Source: Sesamum alatum (Eukaryota > Streptophyta > Magnoliopsida > Lamiales > Pedaliaceae). From it: a stretch of DNA of 64,000 nt. Location of the stretch: contig JACGWO010000010.1 of assembly GCA_034509735.1 (NCBI GenBank), positions 124,001-188,000 of the forward strand, written 5' to 3'. Below, piece after piece: positions 13,301 to 26,627 of this stretch (position 1 is its first letter; every line of letters begins with the position of its first letter). The notes beneath the pieces are model-generated. The model had not been told where the DNA came from. It saw nothing but the letters and a program-made list of their open reading frames with translations, and ran no database searches. The translations under genes were made by a program, and so were the position numbers.

Positions 13301-14707
13301 AATTCACGAGTCAAAATGATGAGGTCGGACACAAAAATACGAACTAGTCGTTATATATTCAGACTTAACAATAATTTATATTGACTTTAATCGCAAAAGT
13401 TCCATGTCTTCATTGACAACAATCCCTCAACCCTCGATACAATATTTTAAATTAGTTTCGTAATTTCACAAGCCCAGAGAAGATTAGTTATACTCATTCA
13501 AAAACAAGATTCCAGAGCCCGAAGATTAAAATTTGAAGCTAATAATCATGAGGTAATCTTCACTATAAAAATCGTAATATTTTCACTTTAAATTTATAAA
13601 ATTTTATTTTTGTCTGCATATTTCTTATTTTGTAGTTTTTTTCGCAAACTCGAAATTTGCCTGAAAACAACTATTTGCTTAAGGTAATGAATGATATATA
13701 TTGAATTGTCTCAAAATTCATTATTGCACATAAAAGTTATAAAATGAATCCAATATTGCTCAATTGGGCCTGAATCCGGGCCGCTACGGCCCATTTGTGG
13801 ATGCTAATCCATGGGCTTTGACCACTTCAATCTGGGCCGGACACCTGAGCCCACCTGAACAGTTGGAAAAGGACATAGTACCATAATAATTACACGAAAA
13901 ATGAAGAAATCATTAATAAGAACAAAAAATCATTAATTTTGACGAAATTTGGTCCACATGTAACTCTACCAAGAATCTCAGATATTTTAATGTAATAGTA
14001 TTCGTTACTACGTCAATAACAATCACTTGCTCAATCCATTGGCCCCTGATTACGACTGTCGATATTTTTTTGGAATAACATTTCAATAATAATTGTGTTG
14101 ATTAAATAATCGCGGACTCGTAATTGGTATTTATTACATTTTTCAGCCATTAATTAATGATTTTGGCAGAGTTCGGAAGTCAAATAATTGGCTATTTTCG
14201 TTGCTTCGGATGTTTTATTTCCTTTATTCTGGTCATGATTTGGACACGGTCGATACTTTAATTACATAGATAAATATAAAGAATTGGAATATTGATTTTA
14301 TTTCAACCAATAGCTTCCTTCCAACTCCCACCACTGTCACATTCCAACCCCACTATCGTATTCCACTAATTCTGATTATTTAGTGCAATAAAACCTTGTT
14401 TCATCACGTAATTATGGTGTAACATTGCTTTTTCTTTTTTTTCTAAAAAAAACTTATAATAAGAAAAGAATAGCAACTTTCATTTTTAAGTTTTTAAGTA
14501 TAAACCCAACACAAATATGACATATGAATACTATATAAGCAATTTAGTATTATATTTTTTATTATTTATTTATTTTAAAGATGGTCAAATTTAATTTTCT
14601 AATTCTTTTTTGGGATTTGAACTCGTATCCTATCTTTACCAGAATAATGTACCACCACCATTAGGCTATTAAATCGTTCCTAATCTAGTATTATAGTTCA
14701 TGCTATA
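10320..14707. other. AT-rich intergenic DNA between remorin and ZEP
   Basis: No gene is recognised. The stretch 10700-10910 resembles eroded transposon ends seen elsewhere in the window (ATTTGTGTAAATAAA-type termini). A cluster of TGGGCC/TGGGCT motifs lies at 13765-13855. The rest is AT-rich without evident coding potential; short frames at 12598-12914 and 13038-13235 have no family signature. Confidence 0.5.
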
Positions 14708-15165
14708 TGCTATTAGACTCAAACTCCTTTTAAAAATGTGTAATTTTAATTTTTTTTTAAAAAATTAAAATTAAATTTACACCCCCTCTAAAAATTATCA
14801 ATTTACACATGATCTCCTTTCATTAGGCTTAGATGAAAAATGCCGATGCTAGCAAAAAAAATTATATAAATTTTTAATTTTGTGCTATAATTTGGGAGCA
14901 ACATTATTTCTATCTTTTTTAACTATTATGTATATGTATTTACTCCCTTATAAGTATAAAAATATTACAGTGTAATTGTGAATGAGGGATAAATTTGAAA
15001 ATTCATGTATTTTTTCTTTTTGGCTAACATCAGCATTTTCCATCTAAATCATAACGGAAGTGGGTCAAGTGTAAATAGAAAATTTTCAAATAGAATGTAA
15101 GTGTAATTTTTAAAAAAATTTCAGCCGAAAATATAATTTTATATTTTTAAAGAGGGTTTAAGAAT
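14708..15165. mobile_element. Degenerate MITE with long terminal inverted repeats
   Basis: The two ends fold back on each other for well over 100 bp. The left arm reads CTCCTTTTAAAAAT, then a stretch ending GATGAAAAATGCCGATGCTAGC. The right arm is its imperfect reverse complement. No clear target-site duplication was found, so boundaries are approximate. Long inverted repeats and lack of coding sequence suggest a Mutator-type MITE. Confidence 0.5.
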
Positions 15166-15352
15166 AGTTAATCCTACATTAAATGACTAACCTTAAGCAA
15201 TTGTAGGAGAAACATAAGAAGAAGGAATACTATCCACCTGAAAATCTGAATACAGATATGTTATGAAATGTAGGAAAATAGGGCAACCATAAGTATAGAA
15301 CAGGTGTCGAGATATTTGCAAGAACAAGAAAGCAGACAGGCAACATGGGAAC

Positions 15353-15362
15353 GACACGTGGC
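15353..15362 (+). promoter_or_regulatory. G-box/ABRE upstream of ZEP
   Basis: GACACGTGGC contains the CACGTG core and the extended ACACGTGGC form bound by ABF/AREB bZIP factors. It lies about 225 bp upstream of the ZEP start. Promoter function is inferred from motif and position only. Confidence 0.45.
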
Positions 15363-15585
15363 TGTGAAATCTCTGTCATTGGTGCTGCTTCTTCAACTTT
15401 GGATTGGTTCCCAGTTCTTGAGACCCCACCACCACCACACCGTTGCTTTCTCACACATACAATTTAACTTGCCATAATCCTTATTTTTAGTTGATCAAAG
15501 CTGAGGTTCAATTCTTGAAAATTACAAGACTGTTTGTTCTTCTGCTTTGGTGCTGATTCTGGGCTGTTGTGTAGTAACAGAAACA

Positions 15586-18500
15586 ATGAGCTCAACTGTG
15601 CTCTACAATCCAATCAATCCCCCAATATCAGTGTCATCAAGAGCCCCTTTCCCCTTTCTGATTTCTAAAGAGTTTTCAGCAGAAATCTGCCGTTCTCTGA
15701 ACCATAAATCCTTTCTCAGGAAGCAAGAAAATGGGCTTTTCAAGAAACTGGGTAGTAGTGTGAAGGCTGCTGTAGGTGAAGTTCCAAAGTCTGAAACTGG
15801 TGGTGGTGGAAGCTCAAGCCCACAAGAAAAGAAGCTGAGGATTCTGGTGGCGGGTGGCGGGATTGGGGGGCTGGTTTTCGCGTTGGCGGCGAAGAGGAAG
15901 GGGTTTGATGTCGTGGTTTTTGAGAAGGATTTGAGTGCCATCAGAGGGGAGGGACAGTATAGAGGTCCGATTCAAATACAGAGTAATGCATTGGCTGCTT
16001 TGGAGGCGATTGATATGGGCGTTGCTGAAGAAGTTATGAGTGCTGGATGCATCACCGGTGATCGGATTAATGGCTTGGTTGATGGAATTTCTGGTACTTG
16101 GTGAGTTCTTGCCTTTGTATTATACTGCAGCTGCAAATATACTGTACAGTTTCTTTGAGAATTGACATTTTTCACTGTGAAACTTGAAATTCATTTCTCT
16201 AACAGTTGCTAATGATCTGTGATGCCAAGTTTGATGAAAGTTGAATGAGCAAACTTTGTCCCATTGAAAGAATTGATTTTGTTAATATCCTCGGACTTAT
16301 GTTCGATGGTAAGAGGGCATGCATATCTCCTGGTACTTAGTATATGTTTGTGTGCAATCCTAGTAGATAAACTAGTGGATTATGTCATAGAAATTCAGTC
16401 CCAAGAGCAGGATTATGGTTTCTCGATATCTTGTAGGATGTTACCGATTGGATTTCACAATTTTGCAATGTGTAAGCGTGTTATAACCTCCTCTTGCATA
16501 TTGGTCGGAGAAGGTTTTTTTGACCTTATTGTGTAGCGTTATTTCCGTGTCATTTATAAAAGGTGGGTTGGTCCTTGGTAAAGTGGTACCAGAACGGAAA
16601 ATGAATCCATGACGGGGTGGAGTCCGCCCGAGAACGGTTCCTGATAGCTTTATATGTGCATTGTTTCTTTTCTATGGGGATTGGCCCCGTGATGGTGTAC
16701 TTAGATAAACTCTTGGTGGATTTCCAATATTTACATGTTCAGAAAATTGAGGTGGAAATTGCTTTCAGTATATTAGATAATTTGAACTAATGGTAGCAAC
16801 TCGAAGGAAAAGCTGTTCTCATCTACTTCTGTTCAATACCAAAACGGCACTTGTAATCCCTGTTTGGCTATTCTATGCAATTCAATTGCATAAAATGATA
16901 CAGTTGATCATCAGGTACGTCAAGTTTGATACGTTCACTCCTGCAGCAGAGCGGGGACTTCCAGTCACAAGAGTCATTAGCCGCATGACTTTACAGCAAA
17001 TCCTTGCTCGTGCAGTAGGATCGGAAATCATTATGAATGAAAGCAATGTTGTGGACTTTGAAGATGATGGTGAAAAGGTACTCTTGTGTTTTTAAGGTGG
17101 CTATTCTCTTCCGTCGGTAGAAGATTTGTACAAGATCCAAATGAATCTTCCCATGGAACCTCTATATTAATGGCATATCTCTAGATTTGAGTTCTTTTAT
17201 ACTTTGTGACACATGGAAATTTATTGTTGATTATGCTATTCCATGACTTTTTTCCTCATATTTGTACTCTTGGTTGCTGTAAATTCAGGTAACTGTGAAA
17301 CTTGAAAATGGAGAAAGTTATGAAGGCGATCTTCTCGTTGGAGCTGATGGGATATGGTCAAAGGTAATTCGTTGTATTTTACTGTACTCTATTTGACAAA
17401 AATTTGGGACGATAATGCAACTTTGTGCCTGTCTTTGTGGCTGAGTGTTTCCTCTAGTTTGCAATTGTACCTTTATGACTTTGCCTGACATTTTCGTCTG
17501 TGGTTTTGGTAACACAATTGATGGATTTAATATAGGTAAGGAAAAACTTGTTTGGGCAAACAGAAGCTATATACTCTGGCTACACGTGTTACACTGGGAT
17601 TGCAGATTTTGTTCCTGCTGACATCGAGACAGTAGGGTATGTTTCATCTGCTGGTTACATTAATCAATACCGATGAGACAGACTATGGTTTTTCACGATG
17701 AAGAAGAGGCTTATGCATGTAAATTCTTTTAAAGGTACCGTGTATTCTTGGGCCACAAACAATACTTCGTCTCCTCAGATGTGGGCGGAGGAAAGATGCA
17801 ATGGTATGCATTTTACAATGAAGCGCCTGGTGGTGTAGATGCACCCAATGGTAAATAATCTTGACATCATTCCCCTTTGTGCTTCAGGCTATGACGTTGC
17901 ATTTTCTGGTGTCATTTATTGCATTTGCTGGAGATAGTTTTGTTGCATGTCGGTATTCGTCGACTCTTAGTACAACATGCTTATGATTTCACATAGGCAA
18001 CAACTTGAAAGGAGGATGGTTAATCAAGCCATGAGAACATGGAAAATGCACCTGGATGAAGTTCCACTCTTAGAAAAAAAGATGATAATAGCGATAACGT
18101 TGAACACAGTTTACAATTAATCATCCTCAGAAGTAACAAGTTAGAGGGTCTACGAGAGCAATAGAAAACACTGAATCTTAGTAGCGACAAGTTAGAGGGT
18201 TTATTAGGGAAATAAACACCAAACCAGTAAACGAAATATTGAACGGCAATAGAAAAACCAAACCAATAACTGAAATATTGAATGAAAATGTAGTGTTACT
18301 GGTATTTCTTCAAGACATGGGGGCGGCGAGTATGATTTTGCACACCGGATATCTTGGTTTTGCAGGTAAAAAGGAGCGGTTACTTGAGTTATTTGGAGGT
18401 TGGTGCGATAATGTTATGGATCTGTTGCTTGCCACTGACGAAGATGCAATTCTTCGGCGTGACATATATGACCGAACGCCAACCTTATCATGGGGAAAGG

Positions 18501-20757
18501 GTCGAGTGACACTGCTTGGTGATTCAGTCCATGCTATGCAGCCAAACTTGGGGCAAGGCGGATGCATGGCCATTGAGGTATAATTTACCTGAAATGTACC
18601 GTCTAGCAGCCATTGTTGTTCAATTATGTTATGTTTGTTTTTGTTCTGCTAATGGAGTGACTTCCCAATTTTATGTATCTCTTTGCTGTAGTATCTGTAA
18701 ATTTAGGATTCGATTATGCTAATTTCAAAATGGGAAATACTTTGATTTTATCATTAAGTATTCGTTTATGTTATGATCTATAAGACGATATTATTAAAAC
18801 AATCAAACATCATGTCATGGTTTCAGGACGGATATCAACTAGCATTGGAGCTCGATAAAGCCTGGAGGAAAAGTGTCGAATCAGGAAACCCAATTGATGT
18901 AGTATCTTCTCTAAAGAGGTAAATGTTCATTTACTACTTTGTACGATTTTCCTCAGGAACTTTGAGCAAACTCATTTGCTTTCTTCAGATACGAGAATGC
19001 TCGAAAACTCCGAGTTGCAATTATTCACGGACTAGCAAGAATGGCCGCAATAATGGCATCAACTTACAAGGCATATCTCGGTGTTGGACTAGGTCCATTG
19101 TCGGTAAGAGTTTGTGACACTTTCGTATTCAGAGCATGAGAAGAATGAGAATTACGCAGTCGGGCGCTCTGTACTTGACGGGAGTCTGTTATCTGTTTTG
19201 CAGTTCCTGACAAAGTTTAGAATACCTCATCCGGGAAGAGTTGGAGGGAGGTTATTTATCGACATCGGTATGCCCTTGATGTTAAGTTGGGTTCTTGGCG
19301 GCAACGGGTGAGTTTCAATGGGCCACATTTGGATTTTAGCACACATTACGAACACTGCCCTTTATCTTTTAAAGCGTCGCAAGGGTTAATTTCCCTGCAA
19401 TGTTTACGTGATTTTAAGTAATCGATTGTATCCTTTTCAGTTCAGAACTCGAAGGAAGAGTGCAGCAATGCAGACTTTCTGACAAAGTACGCCACTTGAA
19501 CACTAACTATGTTGATAACTTTACAAGTAAAATTGGACTTCTGTTCTTCGATTGGGTCGACGTAACTATTTCTAGTTCGAAAGTTAACTTATCTCTTTAA
19601 CTCATGTAGGCCAATGACCAGTTAAGAACATGGTTTACGGACGATGAGGCTCTAGAGCGAGCTCTTGATGCAGAGTGAGCATACCATGCCTTATGAGAAT
19701 GCTTATGCTATCTTTTCGTACTCGTCTGCTCCCATTCAATTAGCTCAACTATACTCTCTTTCATATGCAGTTGGTTTCTGTTTCCAATTGGAGATTCAAC
19801 CGCAGCATCTGAAACTATATTCCTAAGACGAGACGAGAAGAACCCCTACGTAATTGGGTATGGCTTTATTTACCTAACTCGATATTATCTTGTATATAAG
19901 TCTCTTAAAAGTAATATATTTTCATTTACAGCTTATAAGTATCTCAGATCATCAATTTATTGCAGTTCGAAAAAATGTTAAAATATAAAGTTCAGTTTCC
20001 CTGATATAGCTGCATTCACATAGTTTTCTGCCAAAGAAACAACACGTCGTGTACTTATGGTATTACTTTTCTTGTCGTAGGAGTGTATCACATGCAAATT
20101 TTGCCGGAGTTTCAATAGTTATACCTTCACCTCAGGTGAGAACTGAGACGGCTGAATCCTTTATTTTCAAACTAAACGTGCTCGAACTGTCCCTTTCTTG
20201 CTGTTTCTCTTACCAAGCGTTGTCTTAGGTTTCTGAAATGCATGCTCGGATTAGTTACAAAGACGGAGCCTTCTTCTTGACCGACTTAAAGAGCGAGCAT
20301 GGCACCTGGATCACAGAGTAAGTCGTTGAAAGATTACTATCTCGCTCTTTCTTTTTCTCATCTACACTGCTTAATCTCTTCCGGACATTAATCATAACAT
20401 CCACATTCTAAGTAAAGACAATCTTGCAGTAATGAGGGCAGGCGGTATCGTGTGTCCCCCAACTTCCCTACTCGGTTCCGTCCTACCGATGTACTCGAGT
20501 TCGGGTCAGATAAGAAGGTATCATTTTCTCTTACACTACCCACATGACAAGATCGATCTCATCCCACATTGTCTTTTCACAGCTTTCTTGTTCTAATTTC
20601 ACATATCGAATACAAATTTCAAAAAATCCATGTTTGCTTTCATCGAAGGGAACGCCACGTATTATTGTTGCAGGCATCGTTTCGTGTAAAGGCTATGAAG
20701 TTTCCACCCAAGACGACGAACAAGAAGGACGAAGACGAAGTTCTGCAGGCTGTATAG
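15586..20757 (+). CDS. ZEP: Zeaxanthin epoxidase, chloroplast precursor
   Basis: Predicted 668-residue enzyme that converts zeaxanthin via antheraxanthin to violaxanthin in plastids, feeding the xanthophyll cycle and abscisic acid synthesis. Exons: 15586-16100, 16915-17077, 17289-17363, 17536-17636, 17735-17850, 18366-18577, 18827-18918, 18989-19103, 19204-19307, 19441-19486, 19610-19674, 19771-19857, 20081-20135, 20229-20317, 20430-20517 and 20674-20757. All junctions are GT-AG and in frame. Residues 1 to about 80 are a Ser-rich transit peptide. A Rossmann dinucleotide motif AGGGIGGL lies at 89-96. The monooxygenase DG motif GADG is at 244-247, and the FAD-binding GDSVHAMQPNLGQGG at 375-389. 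A C-terminal FHA domain spans about 560-650 (SEMHARI, HGTW). Length and architecture are normal for the family and I see no damage. The ATG at 15586 is the first in-frame ATG. From memory the Arabidopsis homologue is ABA1, AT5G67030. Confidence 0.96.
17851..18365 (+). other. ZEP intron 5 with short internal duplications
   Basis: This 515-bp intron contains repeats of AACAAGTTAGAGGGT / GACAAGTTAGAGGGT and of AAATATTGAA with neighbouring AAACCAAACCA. These are local duplications within about 120 bp. The open frame starting at 18239 is intron read-through into exon 6, not a separate start. Confidence 0.6.
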
Positions 20758-23700
20758 TAAGTCCACAGAGACATCCTTAATTTGTACAGGAATTGCATTT
20801 TATTTAGAGACATGAAATGGCTAAATCTTCCTAGTACTAATTTGTGGGGAGATGCTCATATTTCCAGATTTTGATTATTAGCAATAGAAATACGAACTTC
20901 ATACAGATGTGATCATGTAAACTACTGTAACAACAGTGTGTAATTGTAACTCTTACCACTCCCACTTCTTCATTCAATAATATTTATTTTCTTCATAAAT
21001 TCTATTTCCATAAAGAAGAAAGACACTATTATCCCCATTGGTGAAATTTATTATTAAAATATTTTATATAATACGATACATTATATTATTCAGTACGTAC
21101 AATCAAATTTAAAAGCTGGTTAAATACATCAATAATTCAATACTACGAGTGCAAGTCACAAAATTATCGTTTAACTCAAATATACCCTCACGAAGCTCAT
21201 AAATGAGAACGACCTAACAAACTTCCGACAAAAACAAACAACAAGTCGTCTGAAAATGAATCCAAATATACCATACTACTATCGAAACAGACTACACCTG
21301 ACTATATACTACGAGTGCAAACCACAAAATCGTCGCTCAACTCAAACATATGCTCAGGGAGCCTATAAATGAGAACGGCCCGACAGACTTCCTATCAGAC
21401 ACGAATAACTAATGATTTGAAAATAAACCTTATACTCTACTACTATGAAAGTAGACTGCATCTGACTATACACTGCGCTTGTTTCTATTTCAAGCTAGAC
21501 TTACATCTGGTCGTGTCCAATCATTCGCAACGGCAGCCAACAAGATTCAAATCCACCACCAAATTATTTGCCAGAAAAAGTGTATTAGTTAATTGGACCC
21601 TACAGCAACAAAAATCGGGTGGAATTACAGCGCCAAACAGGGCCTTGATAAATTCCAAGACAAGCTATACCTAAATGTGAAGGTGTAGTCACCATCCGAT
21701 TCCCGTCAGACAATCAATGCGGTTGTGCTTAAAAAGTACTACACATTTGAATTTAACTCGGCCTTTAAGTGGAAGTATTGTTTGGTTGCCTGACTATATA
21801 CAAACATCCTCATTCCTCACCACATGTATGAGAAAGCGCCACCATTTGGGCGGAAAAATGAGGAAACGCCACCGCCCCCGGCGGCAGATAGCGACGGTTT
21901 GCATTAATATTGGCCTAACCTTTGGTGCCACCGTTTGAGGTGAACGAAAGTGTTAAAATGTCCTTAAACTTCGTGAAAAAATCTAAATAGGACGTGGGAG
22001 ATGATGTTTTTACTTGGGTCGGCCCAACTCGAAACTTCCATTATTTAAATTTGACTACTTACATGTCATTTTAGTGTAATTGATTTAAGTCTGATGTTAT
22101 AACAAATTGGTCCATTGTCGGTAGGAATTTGAATAGATAAGATGTTAAAGTTTAAAAAATACTAGAGTATTATAGCATAATAAATTTATTCTCATACTAT
22201 AATAATAATCAAAAAAATCATCAAACTATTAAAATTTAAAATCATATCAACAGAGATTACAAGATATTTTACACCAAAAAAAAAAAAAAGAGTGGGGTTA
22301 ACTCTTTTCAAAGAAATTATAAAATTTGAATACATCATTTTATAGTCTTATAAGCTTTTTAAAATAAAAAAAAAATATATATATATATATATATTAAATA
22401 AGTTTTGAGAATTTATAAGCTCTTATTAAAATATTTTCGGGAGCTTATAAGCTTAACTTACGTACTCTAAAGTCCATCATGGTCCACCCACCAAAACAGC
22501 TCTAGCCACGTCACATTTCTAACAAATTGGGATATTTTGATTTCAATTTTTCTGAATTCTCCTTTTTTTTTCAAATTTAGTAAATAAAGAAAATATAAAT
22601 ATAAGGTGGATAGATAGAAGGCGGCACGTGAGGAAGAGTGAATGGCGGTGGAACATACAGAGCAGAGGACGCGGCAACGGTCAGTTGAGTTGGTGGGGTT
22701 AAGTTAATTGACCGTTAGAGCGTTTAATCATTTTCGGGTCAAAACTTCAAATCCGCGGAACGTTCAATTGTTGTAATAATTGTACTGTTCTTTGTTTTTA
22801 TTCGTCTCGCAATTTTTGAACTCTCCTCTCATAGTCATAGTTTTCCGCTTGATTCTCTTCACCTCAACAGCCAGCATACCATGCCTATTGGCCCTCCCTG
22901 TTTTCATTTTTTTTTTAATTATTAATATTGCAAGCCCCCAAGAGATCCAAGGTTTATTTTTACTAAATTCTAAATTATTTAATTTTTTGTATTGTACTGA
23001 AGTCCTATAAGATGTAATACTAATTTGTAAATTAAAAAAAATTAGATCTTATTATGAAGTTCGTATATTATATATTCTATCCCAAAGCGAAACCTATGAA
23101 AATATTTTATTTCCTCTCAATTTGTACTTATTTTTGGTTGAATTGTAACGTATTTAAGTTTAAAAACACAAATTGCTTTTTTATAATTCTTTCAGATTGT
23201 CTGCGTGTTACTTATTTTTCCGACAACTAAGATGAGTATGCTGAACAATTTTAATCAAAAAAAAAAATGAGGATTGAAAAATAGAACAAAAATTTTTAGG
23301 CAAAATCAAATTTAACTTGGAATGAACGCATGACCTCGTTCCTGCAAACAACGCCAAATTATGCAAATAACTATGAGTCTGTGATGATGATGATGATTCA
23401 AAAGAAACAAGAATGATGGCTTAAAAATGTTGTTTGAAGAAATGATTGTAAGGAGCCTGTCTCCATAGGCTTCCCTCTCAAGCAATCAGACCAAAAATCT
23501 TGGTACCCATCATTACCACCTCCCCAAACAGGCCCTAGGACTTCAAATGATCATGTCAAAATTCAGTAAAGGAGTGAGACTTGCCAATCATTATAGTCAT
23601 TACACTGTTATCACACCCTTTTTTACTGCTACAGAATTTAATCACTTCATCTCATTTTCTTTTAACTTTTTTATAAAAATTTTAACTCAGATCAAATTTA

Positions 23701-25409
23701 ATTACACTTAAATTAATTTTATGATAAGTGTAATTCATTTACTTTATGCTTGGTGTTCAGTTTAAATAAAATAATTAATTCCAATACAAATAAATTAAAA
23801 TTGTCATATAATTAATTTGATTCGATCATAATTATTATATTCTAAAACAAGCTTTGCTACCACTTGATGCTTTCATCTTTTGTCACAATGGCGTTGGACT
23901 TGGGATTTAGCCTCTCCTTTCATCTTCTTTAGTGAACCTGAAAATTAAAGGAATTTTGACTAGAGTATAATTACAATATCATTCATGTAAGTATACCATT
24001 TCAAATGTCATTGATAATACTTTAAAGTACTGTATTTTTTTTTTTAAATTAATCTTGAAATGAATGAATATGCCCTGCTCTAAGAATATTTTTCAGACCA
24101 TAAAAATGTTTGTAATAACATCTTATAATTTCTATACATCTGAAACAATTTAAAACGAATTCGTATTACCAATATTTTTTATTGTTTAAGCATACCATCT
24201 TCTTTGTTTTCCAATAAAACAATTATTAAGCTTAATGAATATAAATTCCATAAAAAATAATATTTTTAATTATATCAAATTTTAAAAAAATTAATTATAA
24301 TTTACCTACCAACATAAATGAGAGTGGGAACGAATGATCGCTTTCAAAAACTGAAACAGAACAGAACCTCGTTGTTCTGTCTGTAAAAAGCTAAACGTGA
24401 ACAAAAGCTTTGGTGCTGGCTGTCAGATTCCCAAGTTCCAAAACCCAAACATCAAACAAAACACATTCACACATTTCATTACTACATCAACTCTCTAAAC
24501 TTAACAAATGACAACACTTGTCTTTCCTGCCACCCAAACACAGCCTTAACTCCGTCCCCACTGAACGACGCCGTGGGGGCGTTCGCTTAGCTCCAAAGCA
24601 ACACAGTGCCCCCACGCACCGTGGCTGGTTCATTTGAAAATCAAGGCTCACGGGGTCCACCCATATCGAGGGTGCACACGTGCGCCCCCTGGTTCGATAA
24701 CTGTGCCAGTTCACACCCTAACCCCTCAAGCTGAATAATGTTCCATTGATATACTACAAAAAACCTCTAAACTAAGCACACTTAGCTGTATTTCATTGAA
24801 CCTACACTTATTTAGCTCACAATTATTAATTGGTGGTTGTTTTCTCATTATATATCAACTTTTTTATTTTAATAAAAGATTTAGGGTTATAAATTTATTA
24901 TTTTCTTAAATAAAAAAAATTGAAGCCTACCCGTCATCTTAGCTTTTAAATAATTAATTGTATTAAGTATTTATTTTCATCTAATATAAAAATTAATTTA
25001 ACTATTATATTTGAACAATTTGAAAATAATTTAAGAAAACGGAGAAAAAAGAGACGAGAAGGGAGGACAAAGACATCGTAACTGATTAACAGATTGAGGC
25101 AAATCAAACACTTGGACAAAAAATAAAATCTGAATTGTATTCTTCATTACATTACAAGTATAGTAAATATTTTCCGTTCGTCTTTCAACTTTTCAGCATT
25201 TCTATACCATTTTTTCTTTTCTTTTTTTTTTTTTTTTTTGGTGGGTTGTTTTCCCTTTTTCGGCAGTACAACATCAAAACCATGTTCCTTTTCCGATTTC
25301 CTAAACCAAAGTTTGCACCTCGAATGAGGCAAAAAGCAAACCCGAGGCTTGGGGAAACTGAAAAAAACAAAAGCCGAAAGAAAGAATCTCGATGTTTGCC
25401 GGTTGCCGG
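20758..25409. other. Intergenic interval between the convergent ZEP and SMI1/KNR4-like genes
   Basis: The ZEP 3' UTR probably ends near an ATTCAATAATATTTATT stretch at about 20970-20990. The span then holds a 166-bp tandem duplication (listed separately), a (TA)n run at about 22374-22395 and AT-rich DNA. Two GC-richer patches occur: 22600-22760, with a CACGTG G-box in GGCACGTGAGG, and 24500-24720, with an unrecognised minus-strand frame at 24714-24487. I see no gene. Confidence 0.5.
21141..21475. repeat. Two-copy tandem duplication, unit about 166 bp
   Basis: Copy 1 starts at 21141 and copy 2 at 21307. Both open with TACTACGAGTGCAA, share CATAAATGAGAACG in the middle and end with CATCTGACTATA or CACCTGACTATA. 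Identity is imperfect but obvious over the whole unit. No coding potential is recognised. Confidence 0.85.
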
Positions 25410-26627
25410 TCATGATGCTGATGCGGATGATGACCGGTTTACTGATTCTGCCAGTTTCCCGATTTTCTCCGCCAACTCAGGCGACAGCTTTTTCACCGGT
25501 TTCTTTTCCTTCTCCCGTCGGAAATCAAACCCCAAAGCATCCGAAACCTCTTCGGAGCTCCACCCGGATTTCCGGAGCATATCCGAGAACCGATCCGCTT
25601 TCAACAGGAGAGCGTCCAGAACCGCTTGGTTGTCAAGCATCACCATCTCGCCCTCGAAGAAACCGGATGCTGACACTTGAACAATCTCCGACACGTCGGA
25701 TTCTGCCCAACCCCCTTCTCTCAAAACGGATCCGATTTGGTTCACGTATTCGTCCACCCATTTAGGCATTTCGGATCTTGGCATGTCTATATACCTGTCC
25801 GGCGATGATGAGCACGACGATGACGAATTTGAATTCCTTCGACGGCGATCCACGGCTGCGTCGCTCCAGAACTCCACCCATCGCGGCGTTCGTCCGCCGG
25901 TAACGGTATCTAAGCTCCTGCGTGAAAAATTGGTTGACGACCCAGCTGATTTTTCACTGATGGAACGTTGCTTGGAGAGAACACTCGGGTCCGGGTTTTG
26001 ATGGAAAAGGGTGGACTCACGATCAAAGAAGTCGGATAAATCGAACCCACAACAGAAAATCCTATTCTCATCCACGTAGAAAATAGGGTTTCCAGCAAGA
26101 CAAGGATTACAAGGGATATAACAATGGTTGAAAACGGGTATCAAAAGCGGGGCCCGTTTCAGAGCGTTTCGGGCTATTTTCAGTGCCTTTTCCGGATCGG
26201 AAGGCCGTGGTCCCCAGGATTTTGACCAGAGAGCATTCCGAGCTATGTGGAAGGAAATGGAAGCAATGGGGAGATCAATGGAGGCGCGGAGGTGGAGCCG
26301 CGCCGACCCAGATGAACGCCAGTCAGGGAAGCCGGCTCCCAGAGGCAACCCAGCTGACAGTACAGCTTTCAAGTCCGGTGGGAAAGCAAATCCGAACTCA
26401 GCTTCAGCGACGGCGAATTCCGATTCAGTCAACCCCGGCTGGACTGGAATACCCGAGCTTTTTAAGTGGGAAATCACTTTGTCCGCCAGGGAAGTGAAGG
26501 AGAACAGACTGTTGCGCGGCGGGAGAGGCGTGGAGGGTGCTGATGCGGCTGCCCGTGCAGAGAGGCGGCGGAGGCCGGCAACATGAGCCGGGTTCAGACC
26601 GGTCATCCTCCGGTCCACGTCCACCAT
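25410..26627 (-). CDS. SMI1/KNR4-like domain protein of unknown function (plant-conserved)
   Basis: Intronless gene of 405 residues with a genuine ATG at 26627 and a stop at 25410. The N-terminus begins [20 protein letters not shown]. An SMI1/KNR4-like region follows at about 45-215 ([22 protein letters not shown], then GAGFPDWR, then the Cys-rich [14 protein letters not shown]). A basic Ser-rich segment lies at about 270-285. The C-terminal region contains a [20 protein letters not shown] stretch. In yeast, SMI1/KNR4 links cell-wall synthesis to signalling; the plant proteins are uncharacterised, so no function is claimed. The GC-rich coding sequence contrasts with its flanks. It converges with ZEP. 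From memory Arabidopsis AT5G67020 (next to ABA1) and AT3G50340 are the homologues. Confidence 0.88.
   Translation of the reverse strand: MVDVDRRMTGLNPAHVAGLRRLSARAAASAPSTPLPPRNSLFSFTSLADKVISHLKSSGIPVQPGLTESEFAVAEAEFGFAFPPDLKAVLSAGLPLGAGFPDWRSSGSARLHLRASIDLPIASISFHIARNALWSKSWGPRPSDPEKALKIARNALKRAPLLIPVFNHCYIPCNPCLAGNPIFYVDENRIFCCGFDLSDFFDRESTLFHQNPDPSVLSKQRSISEKSAGSSTNFSRRSLDTVTGGRTPRWVEFWSDAAVDRRRRNSNSSSSCSSSPDRYIDMPRSEMPKWVDEYVNQIGSVLREGGWAESDVSEIVQVSASGFFEGEMVMLDNQAVLDALLLKADRFSDMLRKSGWSSEEVSDALGFDFRREKEKKPVKKLSPELAEKIGKLAESVNRSSSASAS

Noticed and set aside
15547..15585. N-terminal extension of ZEP
   Set aside because: The in-frame frame before 15586 starts only at TTG; the first ATG gives a normal transit peptide.
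18239..18365. Upstream part of an open frame running into ZEP exon 6
   Set aside because: It is intron read-through; the TGCAG|GT acceptor at 18365 and frame continuity with exon 5 define the true exon start.
24487..24714. Minus-strand 75-codon frame in a GC-richer patch downstream of ZEP
   Set aside because: No family resemblance, no splice context and no start context beyond chance; kept only as a note in the intergenic entry.
25135..26586. Several plus-strand open frames over 25.1-26.6 kb
   Set aside because: They are shadows of the GC-rich SMI1/KNR4-like gene on the other strand, which has family resemblance and a full-length frame.
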